Assembly (NCBI RefSeq): GCF_001747095.1
Contig: NZ_MDGP01000001.1
Coordinates: 2,029,001 to 2,093,000, forward strand
DNA from: Roseivirga sp. 4D4
GTDB lineage: Bacteria; Bacteroidota; Bacteroidia; Cytophagales; Cyclobacteriaceae
DNA length: 64,000 nucleotides
Direction: 5' to 3'
Every line of letters starts with the position of its first letter. Position 1 is the first letter of the stretch. The position numbers were made by a program, and so were the translations under genes. Below are positions 7,335 to 16,190 of the stretch, in pieces. Under the pieces are notes generated by a model. It saw only the letters and a list, made by a program, of their open reading frames with translations. It made no database searches and was not told the DNA's origin.

Positions 7335-9227
7335 CTAGTCTAAGACTTCGAACTGTGAAGCCTTACTCTTATATTCCGCTATAAAAGATTTTAATTGACG
7401 AACTAGGTCAAATTCAATTTCGGTACTACCTCCTTCTAAAGTTTCGGAAATGCTGTCAATGTTTGCCTTAACATCTGAAAACTCAATAACCCTCGTTTTG
7501 GCAATCATTATCTTCGGATGATGTGTGGACATATTGTTCTCCTCATTGTCCAACAACTCTTCAAAAAGTTTTTCACCAGGCCTAAGACCAGTAAAAGCGA
7601 TTTCGATATCTTTTCCTTCAACCAAGCCTGATAACTGAATCATTCGTTTGGCTAGGTCAACGATCTTCACAGACCGTCCCATATCGAATACAAAGATCTC
7701 ACCGCCATTGCCCATAGTAGCAGCTTCAAGTACTAGGCTACAGGCTTCAGGAATGGTCATAAAGAATCGAGTAATATCTGGATGCGTAACCGTAATTGGA
7801 CCACCATTTTGAATCTGCTTCTTGAAGATTGGGATAACTGAGCCATTCGATCCTAATACATTGCCAAATCTGGTAGTAATGAACTTAGTGCTTGTTGTCT
7901 TGTCTAATGTTCCAAGAAAATCGTTCAAAGACTGTACATAGATTTCAGCCGCCCGTTTTGTAGCACCCATTACGCTAGTGGGGTTCACGGCCTTGTCTGT
8001 AGAAATCATGACAAATTTTTGAACATTAAACTCTACTGAAACATCAGCGAGGTTTTTGGTTCCCATGACATTACATTCAATGGCCTCTGGAACATTAGTC
8101 TCCATCATAGGAACATGCTTGTAGGCAGCGGCATGAAATACCATATCTGGTTTATATATATCAAAACAAGCCCTTACTCTTTGGTCGTTTGTCACGTCTG
8201 CAACGAAGCAAACGAGTCGTTCCTCAAGCTTCAAAATAGATCTTAATTCATTCTCTATTTCAAACAAACCTGTCTCCCACTGATCAAGTAATATGATTTT
8301 TGAAGGATTGTACCTAACCACTTGCCGTGCTATCTCACTTCCAATTGACCCAGCTGCTCCAGTAATGAGCACCGATTTATTCAGTACCTCTCTGGCAACA
8401 TATTCATTGTTTAATACTATCGCACTTCTTCCCAGCAAATCTTCGATTCTCACTTCCTTGATTTGTGAGATATCAAACTCGCCACCAATCCACTTGTCCG
8501 TAGATGGCACGGCCGAAACTTTAATACCAAACTCCAAACAGCGATCTACTAAGTCATTCTTTTTCTCTAGGGATAAATTAGTGACAGCAATAATTAACTC
8601 AGTCGGGCTTTGTTTAAGTACTACCTTTTCAAACTCCTCAGTAGCAGAGTATATCCTTACCCCACCGATTACATTTCCGATTTTCCGTTCATTATCCTCA
8701 AGGAAGCCAACTACTTTGATATTTGACTTTGTATCATTATCAAGCAGTTGCTTAGTCATCATTCCGGATCGGCCTGCCCCCATAATGAGTATCTTTCGCT
8801 GGGCCCTCGGAGCTGTTCGATAAAAGGCAAAGAGTTCTTTTACCAAAAGCCTGTAACTTATTGATATCACCAAGGAGACTAGAAAAGCAATCAGAGCTAC
8901 AGAATATGGCAAAGAGTTCTCCGACAAATAGTTAACCGCAAAAACGATCAGGAGAGTAACCAAATTGGCATAAAGAACCCTGAGTGTATCTTGAATGCCA
9001 GTATACCTTATAATACCAGCAAAGCTTCTCGTAATCAATGAGGCGATAAACCCTGAAATTGTAAAGATGAGTATCCCCCTTAGAAAGTCAAATTCATAGA
9101 GTTGATCAACAAGAAAATTAAGCCTTAGTAAGTACGCCACCAATGCAGACACAGAGAACACGATCAAATCAATGAAGACAATGATCCACCTTGGAAGTAC
9201 GTTCAGGGTTTTAATTCTACTTATCAT
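7335..9227 (-). CDS. pglF: Membrane-anchored UDP-GlcNAc 4,6-dehydratase (PglF/WbpM-like)
   Basis: 630 residues. Four N-terminal membrane helices (about residues 12-125) precede a first Rossmann-like domain with a second nucleotide-binding-like glycine motif (MGAGRSGMMT). The C-terminal SDR domain has NAD-binding TGAAGSIGSEI, catalytic STDKAVNPTSVMGATKR and the substrate segment RFGNVLGSNGSVIP. This is the layout of PglF/WbpM/CapD enzymes that convert UDP-GlcNAc to the 4-keto-6-deoxy sugar at the inner membrane. Followed downstream-to-upstream by PglE-, PglD-, PglC- and PglA-like genes, which supports the bacillosamine-type pathway. Last gene of the locus; overlaps the aminotransferase gene by 4 bases (ATGA). 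The product stereochemistry is inferred. Confidence 0.9.
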   Translation of the reverse strand: MISRIKTLNVLPRWIIVFIDLIVFSVSALVAYLLRLNFLVDQLYEFDFLRGILIFTISGFIASLITRSFAGIIRYTGIQDTLRVLYANLVTLLIVFAVNYLSENSLPYSVALIAFLVSLVISISYRLLVKELFAFYRTAPRAQRKILIMGAGRSGMMTKQLLDNDTKSNIKVVGFLEDNERKIGNVIGGVRIYSATEEFEKVVLKQSPTELIIAVTNLSLEKKNDLVDRCLEFGIKVSAVPSTDKWIGGEFDISQIKEVRIEDLLGRSAIVLNNEYVAREVLNKSVLITGAAGSIGSEIARQVVRYNPSKIILLDQWETGLFEIENELRSILKLEERLVCFVADVTNDQRVRACFDIYKPDMVFHAAAYKHVPMMETNVPEAIECNVMGTKNLADVSVEFNVQKFVMISTDKAVNPTSVMGATKRAAEIYVQSLNDFLGTLDKTTSTKFITTRFGNVLGSNGSVIPIFKKQIQNGGPITVTHPDITRFFMTIPEACSLVLEAATMGNGGEIFVFDMGRSVKIVDLAKRMIQLSGLVEGKDIEIAFTGLRPGEKLFEELLDNEENNMSTHHPKIMIAKTRVIEFSDVKANIDSISETLEGGSTEIEFDLVRQLKSFIAEYKSKASQFEVLD

Positions 9228-10369
9228 CTTTTCAAAAATAGCCTATTTAAGCTCTTCTCAATTCTGGCCCGTTCCAGATCTCCGAGGTTCGATCCTGAAG
9301 GCATACACAATCCAATTGCAAAAAGGCTCTCAGAAAGTCGGTCTCCGTAATATGGGAAACCCTTGAATACAGGTTGGGTATGCATAGGTTTCCACAGAGG
9401 GCGCGATTCAATATCATCAGCTAAGAGATGTAGTCGCATTTCCTCACGATCGAAACCCGCAATACGCTTGTCAATAGTCAGTGCTGTAAGCCAATGATTT
9501 GAGAAATAATCAGCATTTGGCTCACTGAAAAGTTCTATCCCGTCAATCTCTCCAAAAAGGCGTTGATAGAATTCGTGCATTTTTCGCCTCTTCTCGACCC
9601 ATTGGTCTAACACAAGCATTTGGCCTCTGCCAATACCCGCGATTATATTTGACATCCTATAATTATAGCCAAGAGTACTATGCTCATAGTGCACGGCTTT
9701 ATCTCTTGCCTGTGTGGCTAGGAAACGAGCTTTGACTATCCAATCTTCATTTTCTGATAACAGCGCTCCTCCTCCTGAGGTGGTTATAATTTTGTTACCA
9801 TTAAATGAGTAAACACTCAAGTCACCGAAAGCACCTAGTTTTTTACCTTTATACGAACTCCCAAGAGCTTCAGCTGCATCCTCAATAATTGGTATTTCAT
9901 ACCTTGTACAAATCTCGATGATCTCGTCTAGTTTGGCTGGCATTCCATAGAGGTGAACCAAAATCAAGGCTTTTGGCTTATTACCAGTTTTTGCTATTCT
10001 GTCAAGAATCGCCTTTTCCAAATACTGAGGTGACATATTCCAAGTATCTGGTTCGCTATCTACCATAATTGGGATAGCTCCTTGATAAATTATTGGATTG
10101 ATTGAGCCAGAAAAAGTAAAGGTTGAAACTAACACTTCATCTTGCTGTTTTATTCCTAGGATAATTAAGGCGAGGTGAATTGCCGCTGTACCACTCGTTA
10201 AAGCAGCGGCATGAGGAACTCCAGAATAATTCTGAAGGTCAGATTCAAAACCATCCACATTTGGTCCTAATGGCGCTACCCAGTTTGTATCGAAAGCAGA
10301 TTGGACAAACTCTTGTTCATGTCCTCCCATGTGTGGTGAAGACAGCCAAATTTTCGGTAATTCACTCAT
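9224..10369 (-). CDS. pglE: DegT/DnrJ/EryC1 aminotransferase (PglE-like)
   Basis: 381-residue PLP-dependent sugar aminotransferase. The PLP Lys is Lys193 in SFNGNKIITTSGGG, preceded by the IIEDAAEALGSSYKG cofactor segment. The N-terminus carries the LTSGTAAIHLAL loop that contacts the cofactor phosphate. With the PglF-like dehydratase it would transfer an amino group from glutamate to C4 of the 4-keto sugar, giving UDP-4-amino-4,6-dideoxy-GlcNAc. A second DegT-type enzyme of the LegC class occurs at 25867, so two different 4-keto sugars may be aminated. Overlaps its upstream acetyltransferase gene by 8 bases. Confidence 0.9.
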   Translation of the reverse strand: MSELPKIWLSSPHMGGHEQEFVQSAFDTNWVAPLGPNVDGFESDLQNYSGVPHAAALTSGTAAIHLALIILGIKQQDEVLVSTFTFSGSINPIIYQGAIPIMVDSEPDTWNMSPQYLEKAILDRIAKTGNKPKALILVHLYGMPAKLDEIIEICTRYEIPIIEDAAEALGSSYKGKKLGAFGDLSVYSFNGNKIITTSGGGALLSENEDWIVKARFLATQARDKAVHYEHSTLGYNYRMSNIIAGIGRGQMLVLDQWVEKRRKMHEFYQRLFGEIDGIELFSEPNADYFSNHWLTALTIDKRIAGFDREEMRLHLLADDIESRPLWKPMHTQPVFKGFPYYGDRLSESLFAIGLCMPSGSNLGDLERARIEKSLNRLFLKR

Positions 10370-10964
10370 TATACCTAATCATCCTTCCTGGATTTCCGAC
10401 CACGACCGCTCGATCTGGGACATCCTTAATAATAACGGTACCTGCGCCAATAGTGGCCCATTCTCCAATTGAGAGATTCGGTGCTATTGTAGCACCTGCT
10501 CCAATGTGTGTCCCCTCGCCAACTGTCACTGTTCCACAAAGGGTGGCATTCGGTGAAATATGTACATAATCAGCAATAGAACAATCATGATCTATAGAAC
10601 ACGCGGTATTGATGATCGCGTGATTACCTATTTCGGTAGAACTATTGACAACAGCCGCTGCCATGATTACTGTGCCTTGACCAATTGTGACATCATCACC
10701 CAAAATTGAAGATGGATGCACTGCCCAGCCAAACTCGCTTTTCAACTGTTCGGAAAGCTCTTTTCTGATCTTATTATCGCCTATAGAAATAATAATCTCC
10801 TGATCGAGGAGATACGAATCGATTTCCGATTCATTAATAACACGATAGGATTGAAGAGACTTGATTTCAGGGTTTGCATCGACCAAAAAGCCGACCTCAA
10901 CACCCTGCTTTTCCAGAATATCAATAATCACCTTAGCATGTCCTGAAGCACCAAATAATATCAT
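10362..10964 (-). CDS. pglD: Sugar O/N-acetyltransferase, PglD/NeuD-like
   Basis: 200 residues. The N-terminal Rossmann-like half begins ILFGASGHAKVIIDIL and binds the nucleotide sugar. The C-terminal half is a left-handed beta-helix of hexapeptide repeats (for example GQGTVIMAAAVVNSSTEIG and a later IGAGATIAPN stretch) that binds acetyl-CoA. The His in CSIDHDCSI is the catalytic base position in PglD. By context it acetylates the C4 amine to yield UDP-N,N'-diacetylbacillosamine. It is also the only candidate in the window for the LegH-type N-acetylation needed by a legionaminic pathway. 4-base overlap with the PglC-like gene. Confidence 0.88.
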   Translation of the reverse strand: MILFGASGHAKVIIDILEKQGVEVGFLVDANPEIKSLQSYRVINESEIDSYLLDQEIIISIGDNKIRKELSEQLKSEFGWAVHPSSILGDDVTIGQGTVIMAAAVVNSSTEIGNHAIINTACSIDHDCSIADYVHISPNATLCGTVTVGEGTHIGAGATIAPNLSIGEWATIGAGTVIIKDVPDRAVVVGNPGRMIRYNE

Positions 10965-11569
10965 CTTCGATTTCCAGTAAATTTTTCCATTGTTGCCGAA
11001 GTGGCTGAACTTATCTCCTTTGTCCTAAATACTTTTAAGAATGTTAAAAGTAAGATTTTGAGATCTAAGCCGAAAGATAAATGATCAACATACCAAACAT
11101 CGTATTCAAACTTCTTTTCCCAGCTAATTGTATTTCTACCATTAACTTGAGCCCATCCAGTTATACCTGGTCTCACACTATGCCTTCGACTTTGTTCCTC
11201 ACTGTAGAGTGGTAGATATTCTACCAGAAGAGGCCTCGGGCCTACAAACGACATGTCTCCTTTTATTACATTCAATAGTTGTGGTAGTTCATCCAGTGAG
11301 AGCTTTCTAATGATTTTCCCCAATCCTGTTAGACGATCCGCATCCGGCAACAATTCTCCATCTTTTCCTCGTTTATCATTCATTGTCTTAAGCTTGGCTA
11401 TTGTAAATACCTCACCAAACTTTCCTGGCCTTTTTTGAAAGAAGAATGGCTTGCCTGAATTAGCAAACGAAAGAAGTATGACCACAATGATAAAGAAAGG
11501 GAAAGAGATGAACATTAAGATTATTGCCAGAATCAAGTCGATTAGCCTTTTAAAGAATGATCTATACAT
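10961..11569 (-). CDS. pglC: Undecaprenyl-phosphate sugar phosphotransferase (PglC-like)
   Basis: 202-residue monotopic phosphoglycosyl transferase of the bacterial sugar transferase family. One N-terminal re-entrant/hydrophobic helix (residues about 9-36) is followed by the catalytic block KLRTMND-like (here KLKTMNDKRGKDG), the LSLDELPQLLNVIKGDMS segment and VGPRPLLVEYLPLY, ending with RPGITGWAQVNGR. The DE pair is the catalytic dyad. It transfers a phospho-sugar, by context diNAc-bacillosamine phosphate, to undecaprenyl phosphate, starting glycan assembly. Small size (about 200) fits PglC rather than WcaJ-type enzymes with extra helices. Confidence 0.92.
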   Translation of the reverse strand: MYRSFFKRLIDLILAIILMFISFPFFIIVVILLSFANSGKPFFFQKRPGKFGEVFTIAKLKTMNDKRGKDGELLPDADRLTGLGKIIRKLSLDELPQLLNVIKGDMSFVGPRPLLVEYLPLYSEEQSRRHSVRPGITGWAQVNGRNTISWEKKFEYDVWYVDHLSFGLDLKILLLTFLKVFRTKEISSATSATMEKFTGNRR

Positions 11570-12713
11570 TTTTCAATCTCATAAAGTCTAACAACTGTTC
11601 ATTGATCTTATGGACATCAAATCTCTCGATTGCCATTTTATAACTCTCCTCTCCCATTCTTTCGATTTCAGATGGGCTATCCATAAAATATTGCATTGCT
11701 TTAGCTAGGGAATCAGCATCATTAATTGACACCAAAAACCCGTTACTACCTTCTTCAACAGTCTCTCGGCAACCGGGATGGTCCGTAGTAATAATTGGTT
11801 TACCCATTGCCATTGCCTCTTGAATAGTGCGTGGTAAACCTTCATTGTAATAACTAGGAAGTACGAAGACGTCAGCAGCATCCATATATGGACGGATATC
11901 ATCTGTTGTTCCCAAGTAATTAATCAAACCAGATGCATGTAGGTCATCAATTTCCTTTTTCGAGATACCTCCTGGATTAGGATCAATCCAACCCAACAAT
12001 TGTACCTCAAAGCCTTGATAAATCTTTTTCAATAATGCAGTCGCCTCTAAAAGCTCAGGAATGCCTTTTTCTCGAATTAACCTTGCTATAAAAAGAAAAA
12101 CAACCTTGTTACCTTTTTGCGCTTTGTCTGTTCTTAGATAGTGATTCAAATCAACCCCGGTTCCCTTAATTACAGTAGACCTAGACACTTTCGAAAGAAT
12201 TCCTTCTGATTCAAAGAACACCTTATCCTGATCATTTTGAAAAATAACACCATCTACCGATCTCAAAGTGCTCCGGTATAGAAACTTTACAAAGAATCTA
12301 ATTATTCGATTCTTGAAAGTTGATTGATCAAACCCAGAGCCTTTTCCTGTTATCAATGCAAACCTTGAAGCATTTGTAAATTTTGTCGCCCTTAGACCAA
12401 AAATTACTGGCTTGATGGTATAAGCCAAAACATGATCTGGCTTAACACTCTTCAATTGTCTTTTGAATCTGAAGTAGGCTTTGACATCCTTGATTGGGTT
12501 CAGCCCGGTTCTATCAAACTCTGTAGAAATGCACTGAACGCCTATATCTTCAACTAAACTTCTTGTTTTTGCATCTATGAAGGGGGCTGCTGCATAAACC
12601 TCAAAATCCTTTACTAGTCTCTTCAGCAAAGGCCCTCTAAAGTTAATCAAGGATGAGGCAAAGCCCCCTATTAACAAAAACCTAGGCTTTCTGGAGTTTT
12701 GCAATACTATCAA
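11562..12713 (-). CDS. Glycosyltransferase family 4 (PglA-like)
   Basis: 383-residue GT-B transferase. The N-terminal acceptor domain has a glycine-rich start (LLIGGFASSLINF); the C-terminal donor domain has FIARLIREKGI and the EX7E motif EGLPRTIQEAMAMGKP. The overall pattern resembles PglA, which adds the second sugar to Und-PP-diNAcBac; adjacency to the PglC-like gene supports this. The gene must start with a non-ATG codon: TTG at 12713 (or TTG at 12704), as no early ATG exists. It overlaps the Wzy-like gene by about 30 bases. Sugar donor (GalNAc in Campylobacter) is not determinable here. Confidence 0.88.
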   Translation of the reverse strand: MIVLQNSRKPRFLLIGGFASSLINFRGPLLKRLVKDFEVYAAAPFIDAKTRSLVEDIGVQCISTEFDRTGLNPIKDVKAYFRFKRQLKSVKPDHVLAYTIKPVIFGLRATKFTNASRFALITGKGSGFDQSTFKNRIIRFFVKFLYRSTLRSVDGVIFQNDQDKVFFESEGILSKVSRSTVIKGTGVDLNHYLRTDKAQKGNKVVFLFIARLIREKGIPELLEATALLKKIYQGFEVQLLGWIDPNPGGISKKEIDDLHASGLINYLGTTDDIRPYMDAADVFVLPSYYNEGLPRTIQEAMAMGKPIITTDHPGCRETVEEGSNGFLVSINDADSLAKAMQYFMDSPSEIERMGEESYKMAIERFDVHKINEQLLDFMRLKNV

Positions 12714-13929
12714 GTTTGTTTTGATACAACTTGCGCCTTTTTCTTCTTACAAGGGCCATCCTCTTGTCTGAATATGCATAGATGACCATAAACATAAATG
12801 GATATAGGATAATTCTCTGCCTCGCAATCAGTCCTAAATTACTTAATGCTAAGCCGGCACCAACAGAGAAAAGCAATATGAAGATTATACTGAATGCGAT
12901 CAAACGATCCTTCCTTATCATTCCAATCGATCTTCTTACGGCTTTCCAATTTCTGAAAGCCATGAACCAAATGATATAGATATCAAAAAAACTAATGATT
13001 TGAAGAATTCCACCCACTTCCCAAGGAAAAGGCCTGAAAAGTATATTAACTGGAGCCTGGACAAAGGCTAAAGGTCCTTGAACAAGAGTAATTTCACTCC
13101 CACCATATGATGATTTTCTCCTTTGATCAACGGCAAAATCTGTAACCTCTGTTATATCACTAACCCCTACCACTGAAAGAAAATAAAGTGCTCCTGCCGA
13201 AGCTACTACTAGGATAACTACATTCTGGAATGTGAACTTTTTAAATGACCCCAAAAAATAAGCTCCTGCAAGAGAAAAGGCTAACATTGCTGCAACTTGT
13301 GGCCTAACGAGATAACACCAAAATAGACCGAAAGCCATTACGACAATGCTCTGCCTTCTCTGTTTATTTACCATGCCCAGCAAAAATATTCCTACCCCAA
13401 ATATCATCCATGTATCCTTACTAACGTTGGCCGTCCAAAACCAAAGGGATGGGTAAAGTAGCACTGCAAAAAGGTAATTTTTATAATCAGTTATGCCATA
13501 GGCCCTGAAAAATACTTTAGCAAAATAAAGTAGTCCAATCGCGCATAATGATGAAAACATTAGCCAAGTACCTCGAAAGCTCTCCCCTACCAATAAAATC
13601 ATAAGGGCAGATGGGTAACCCACAAAGTTGGTACCGGTAAATGCCGGCCCACGCCAAGTAGATTTATCGAAGAAAGGTGAAAGATCAAACTGCTTGAAAT
13701 AATCTGCAAAACGCTGACCCCATCTGAAATAGACAACAGGATCTGCCCCGCCTCTGTATATAGCAAAAGCAACAAAAGAGTAAGCAAGGACTCCTATTAT
13801 TCTAACAAGAATTGAGACCCCAATAACACTCCGGTTTTGTGCTGGCACATGTCGTTGTCCAAAAAAATACACCAAAACCGAGAAGAAGATAATGGCGATA
13901 AAAAAACCTGGAAACTCAAATGAGGCCAT
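12682..13929 (-). CDS. Polytopic membrane protein, possible Wzy-like polysaccharide polymerase
   Basis: 415 residues with about ten hydrophobic helices and a large central loop (roughly residues 255-295, containing VTDFAVDQRRKSSYGG). The general plan (many helices, one long periplasmic loop, Arg-rich loop motifs, position in an O-antigen/capsule locus) suits a Wzy/EpsG-like polymerase or O-antigen ligase-like protein. No specific motif was recognised, so the role is inferred from topology and context. It sits between a GT4 gene and the PglA-like gene, adjacent to but not overlapping the former (stop immediately follows). If it is a polymerase it conflicts with the ABC-exporter mode indicated by the Wzm/Wzt pair. 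Confidence 0.6.
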   Translation of the reverse strand: MASFEFPGFFIAIIFFSVLVYFFGQRHVPAQNRSVIGVSILVRIIGVLAYSFVAFAIYRGGADPVVYFRWGQRFADYFKQFDLSPFFDKSTWRGPAFTGTNFVGYPSALMILLVGESFRGTWLMFSSLCAIGLLYFAKVFFRAYGITDYKNYLFAVLLYPSLWFWTANVSKDTWMIFGVGIFLLGMVNKQRRQSIVVMAFGLFWCYLVRPQVAAMLAFSLAGAYFLGSFKKFTFQNVVILVVASAGALYFLSVVGVSDITEVTDFAVDQRRKSSYGGSEITLVQGPLAFVQAPVNILFRPFPWEVGGILQIISFFDIYIIWFMAFRNWKAVRRSIGMIRKDRLIAFSIIFILLFSVGAGLALSNLGLIARQRIILYPFMFMVIYAYSDKRMALVRRKRRKLYQNKLDSIAKLQKA

Positions 13930-15075
13930 TTACTCTTCTATTGCCGTTTTATAGAACATAATTGTCTCCTCTGTCATCCTAGAGAGATTGAAGTAACTAG
14001 TCAGCTTTAAGTAAGCCCCTTCAGTTATTGGACCTTGACTTTCTAGGTTCTCAAGCACGTCAATTATCTGATCGGCAAGTAAACTAATCTCATATGGTGG
14101 GACAAGGTATCCTGTCTCATTATGTTGCATTAACTCGTTGCCAGCAGGTACATCCCATGAGATCACAGGAGTTTTTGATGCAAATGCTTCTAAGAATACT
14201 ACTCCGAAACCCTCAGATATTGAGGGGACGATAACGACATCTGAATTGGCCATATAAGCTCCTACCTCCTTGCTATATCCTAGAAACTCTACATTTCGAA
14301 TTAACCCTAATTCCTTAACCTTTGCCCTTAGTTCACTTTCTAGGGCTCCAGTTCCGGCAACTAACAATTTAACATCATCTCCAAATCGTTCTCTCACTAA
14401 AGTCATAGCCGACAATAAATAGTTATGCCCTTTAAAAGCTACAAGCCTTCCCGCGATAATCAATTGTTTTGAGGATAGTCTGTATTCTTGTTCTCCTTTT
14501 CGGAGAAAGTGATCTTCTAAATCAAAGCCATAGTGGATAAGCTTCATCTTTCCTTTTCTGGTCAGTCCAGTCTCATTGAAGAAGTTAAGTAAACCATGTG
14601 AAATTGTAAACGAAGACTTCATTCTTCTTTCTGCCCATTTGCTTATTACAAAATAAGGTGTCATCCTTTGTTTTGTTGCATCAAAACCATGACGAGACGT
14701 AAAACTGTTGTCATAGCCATGCTTGGTAGAAACTAGACAAACCTTCAATCCTAAGAGAGTCTTAATCAAAGCTAGATGAAAATCGGCATGAATGAGGTGA
14801 GTGTGAACAATATCAAAGTCTCCATTATCGACAACTTTCTTAATATATCTTAGGGCTCTGAGTTTAGGGTATCTCCCGATATTAACCTGATGTGTGTTGA
14901 CATTAAGTTCTTTTAACTTTTCAATAAAAAGTCCATCTACCCCACCTTGATAGTCAGTATACAATCTGAGAAATTCTATCTGGATACCTTTGGCTTGTAA
15001 GCCAGGGATAACTTTCAATTGATAGTTCTCCGCACCAAATATTCCTCCTTCTTTCTGGACAAAGAGTATCTTCAT
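13930..15075 (-). CDS. Glycosyltransferase family 4
   Basis: 381 residues, GT-B fold. N-terminal KILFVQKEGGIFGAENYQ is a typical acceptor-domain start. The donor domain has IIAGRLVAFKGHNYLL, the segment VVIVPSISEGFGVVFLEAF with the two Glu of EX7E, and the nucleotide-sugar contact PVISWDVPAG. The ATG at 15075 was preferred over the TTG at 15084. Upstream lies the longest gap in the locus (167 bases, 15085-15251) with no exact TAnnTTTG match; it could still hold an internal promoter. Linkage and donor are unknown. Confidence 0.88.
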   Translation of the reverse strand: MKILFVQKEGGIFGAENYQLKVIPGLQAKGIQIEFLRLYTDYQGGVDGLFIEKLKELNVNTHQVNIGRYPKLRALRYIKKVVDNGDFDIVHTHLIHADFHLALIKTLLGLKVCLVSTKHGYDNSFTSRHGFDATKQRMTPYFVISKWAERRMKSSFTISHGLLNFFNETGLTRKGKMKLIHYGFDLEDHFLRKGEQEYRLSSKQLIIAGRLVAFKGHNYLLSAMTLVRERFGDDVKLLVAGTGALESELRAKVKELGLIRNVEFLGYSKEVGAYMANSDVVIVPSISEGFGVVFLEAFASKTPVISWDVPAGNELMQHNETGYLVPPYEISLLADQIIDVLENLESQGPITEGAYLKLTSYFNLSRMTEETIMFYKTAIEE

Positions 15076-15251
15076 TCTTATCAATTACAAGCCCGCTGAT
15101 TTAGTAGATATCATGATCATTCATCAATAGCATAAAATTTGAACTAAACAAGCTGATGTGTATTACATTTTCTTTATGTGGATACACCATTATAATACCG
15201 ATCTGTTCCTTAACTAGAAGAAGCTTTAACTGGTATCACCAACTAAATCTC

Positions 15252-16190
15252 TTACTTTAAGAATCCCCGCTCCTCCAAAACAGAAATAAGTAATCGATTA
15301 AACTTGTCCACTCCACTTTGCCTCAAGTGATGTAAGTCATACAAGTCCTCAGGATAGGACAGGTTCATCAGGTTGTTTAGGTTAATATAATCTCCTTCTG
15401 ATTCAAACACCTTATCAATTTCCTCTTGGTTCCTAATTGACCTAAAATTGATGCTATCTACAGGCGATTGAATCATTAAGAAATCAATATTTTTCATTTC
15501 TACAAAATCCGAAATATCAGATAGAAGATTGAGTTGGTCTTGACGTAATTTCCATGACGACTTCTCCCTACGAGTCTGTTGTCGCGTATAATTATCACTT
15601 TTTTCCACATAACCTCCAGAAACATACAAATCATCTCCTCTAGTTAGAGGTTCTTGATAAGAGTCGTAGAGACCCAATGATTCTACAAAAACATCGAAAA
15701 TTAGTGTATTATATGTTTTTAAATGATTGACTGTCAAAGCCATGTCTATTGTCCTCCAATTGAGTGGCTCATTTGCAATAATATCTAGAGATGATTCAAC
15801 CCCGTCATGTTGAAAAATACCCGGATAAACTTCGTAAATCACCAACTGAGGATTCAATCGATCAATGTAAGTTTTCAACAAAGACAGTGCTTGCTTTGGT
15901 GTTTGATTACTTGAACCCATATTAAAAATTTCAATCCCACTTTCACGAAAAATTCGAGGATCAAAACCTCTATAAGCGTGAGATGATCCAAGTATTAGAA
16001 CATCTATCTCTTTTACTTGTCGGACTTCTTTCATCCTTGTATGCATATGACCATAGGAGCCTACTCTATAATTCATATTTTTCTTCAATGCATCGAATGG
16101 AATTAGATATGACCAAACGCATAAAATAAGGCAGTAGCCTATGCCTGTAAACCCTAAGAACAGAATGAAATTCTTAAGAAATCTGTCCAT
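15252..16190 (-). CDS. SGNH-fold (AlgJ/DltD-like) accessory acyltransferase protein
   Basis: 312 residues with one N-terminal membrane helix (about residues 8-32) and an extracytoplasmic domain. Motifs suggest an SGNH hydrolase fold: LILGSSHAYRGFD carries the nucleophile Ser, FNMGSSNQT the glycine/Asn block, and DLYDLHHLRQ near the end the Asp-His pair. In alginate, D-alanine and other O-acylation systems such proteins work with an MBOAT partner to move acyl groups onto a polymer outside the membrane. The MBOAT gene lies directly upstream and the two share a single base (TGATG), implying translational coupling. Catalytic roles are inferred from motifs. Confidence 0.72.
   Translation of the reverse strand: MDRFLKNFILFLGFTGIGYCLILCVWSYLIPFDALKKNMNYRVGSYGHMHTRMKEVRQVKEIDVLILGSSHAYRGFDPRIFRESGIEIFNMGSSNQTPKQALSLLKTYIDRLNPQLVIYEVYPGIFQHDGVESSLDIIANEPLNWRTIDMALTVNHLKTYNTLIFDVFVESLGLYDSYQEPLTRGDDLYVSGGYVEKSDNYTRQQTRREKSSWKLRQDQLNLLSDISDFVEMKNIDFLMIQSPVDSINFRSIRNQEEIDKVFESEGDYINLNNLMNLSYPEDLYDLHHLRQSGVDKFNRLLISVLEERGFLK

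Noticed and set aside
8293-8823. Plus-strand open frame of 176 codons inside the PglF-like gene
   Set aside because: It lies wholly opposite a well-supported gene, has low-complexity Ser/Ile/Leu-rich composition and no family motif; a shadow frame.
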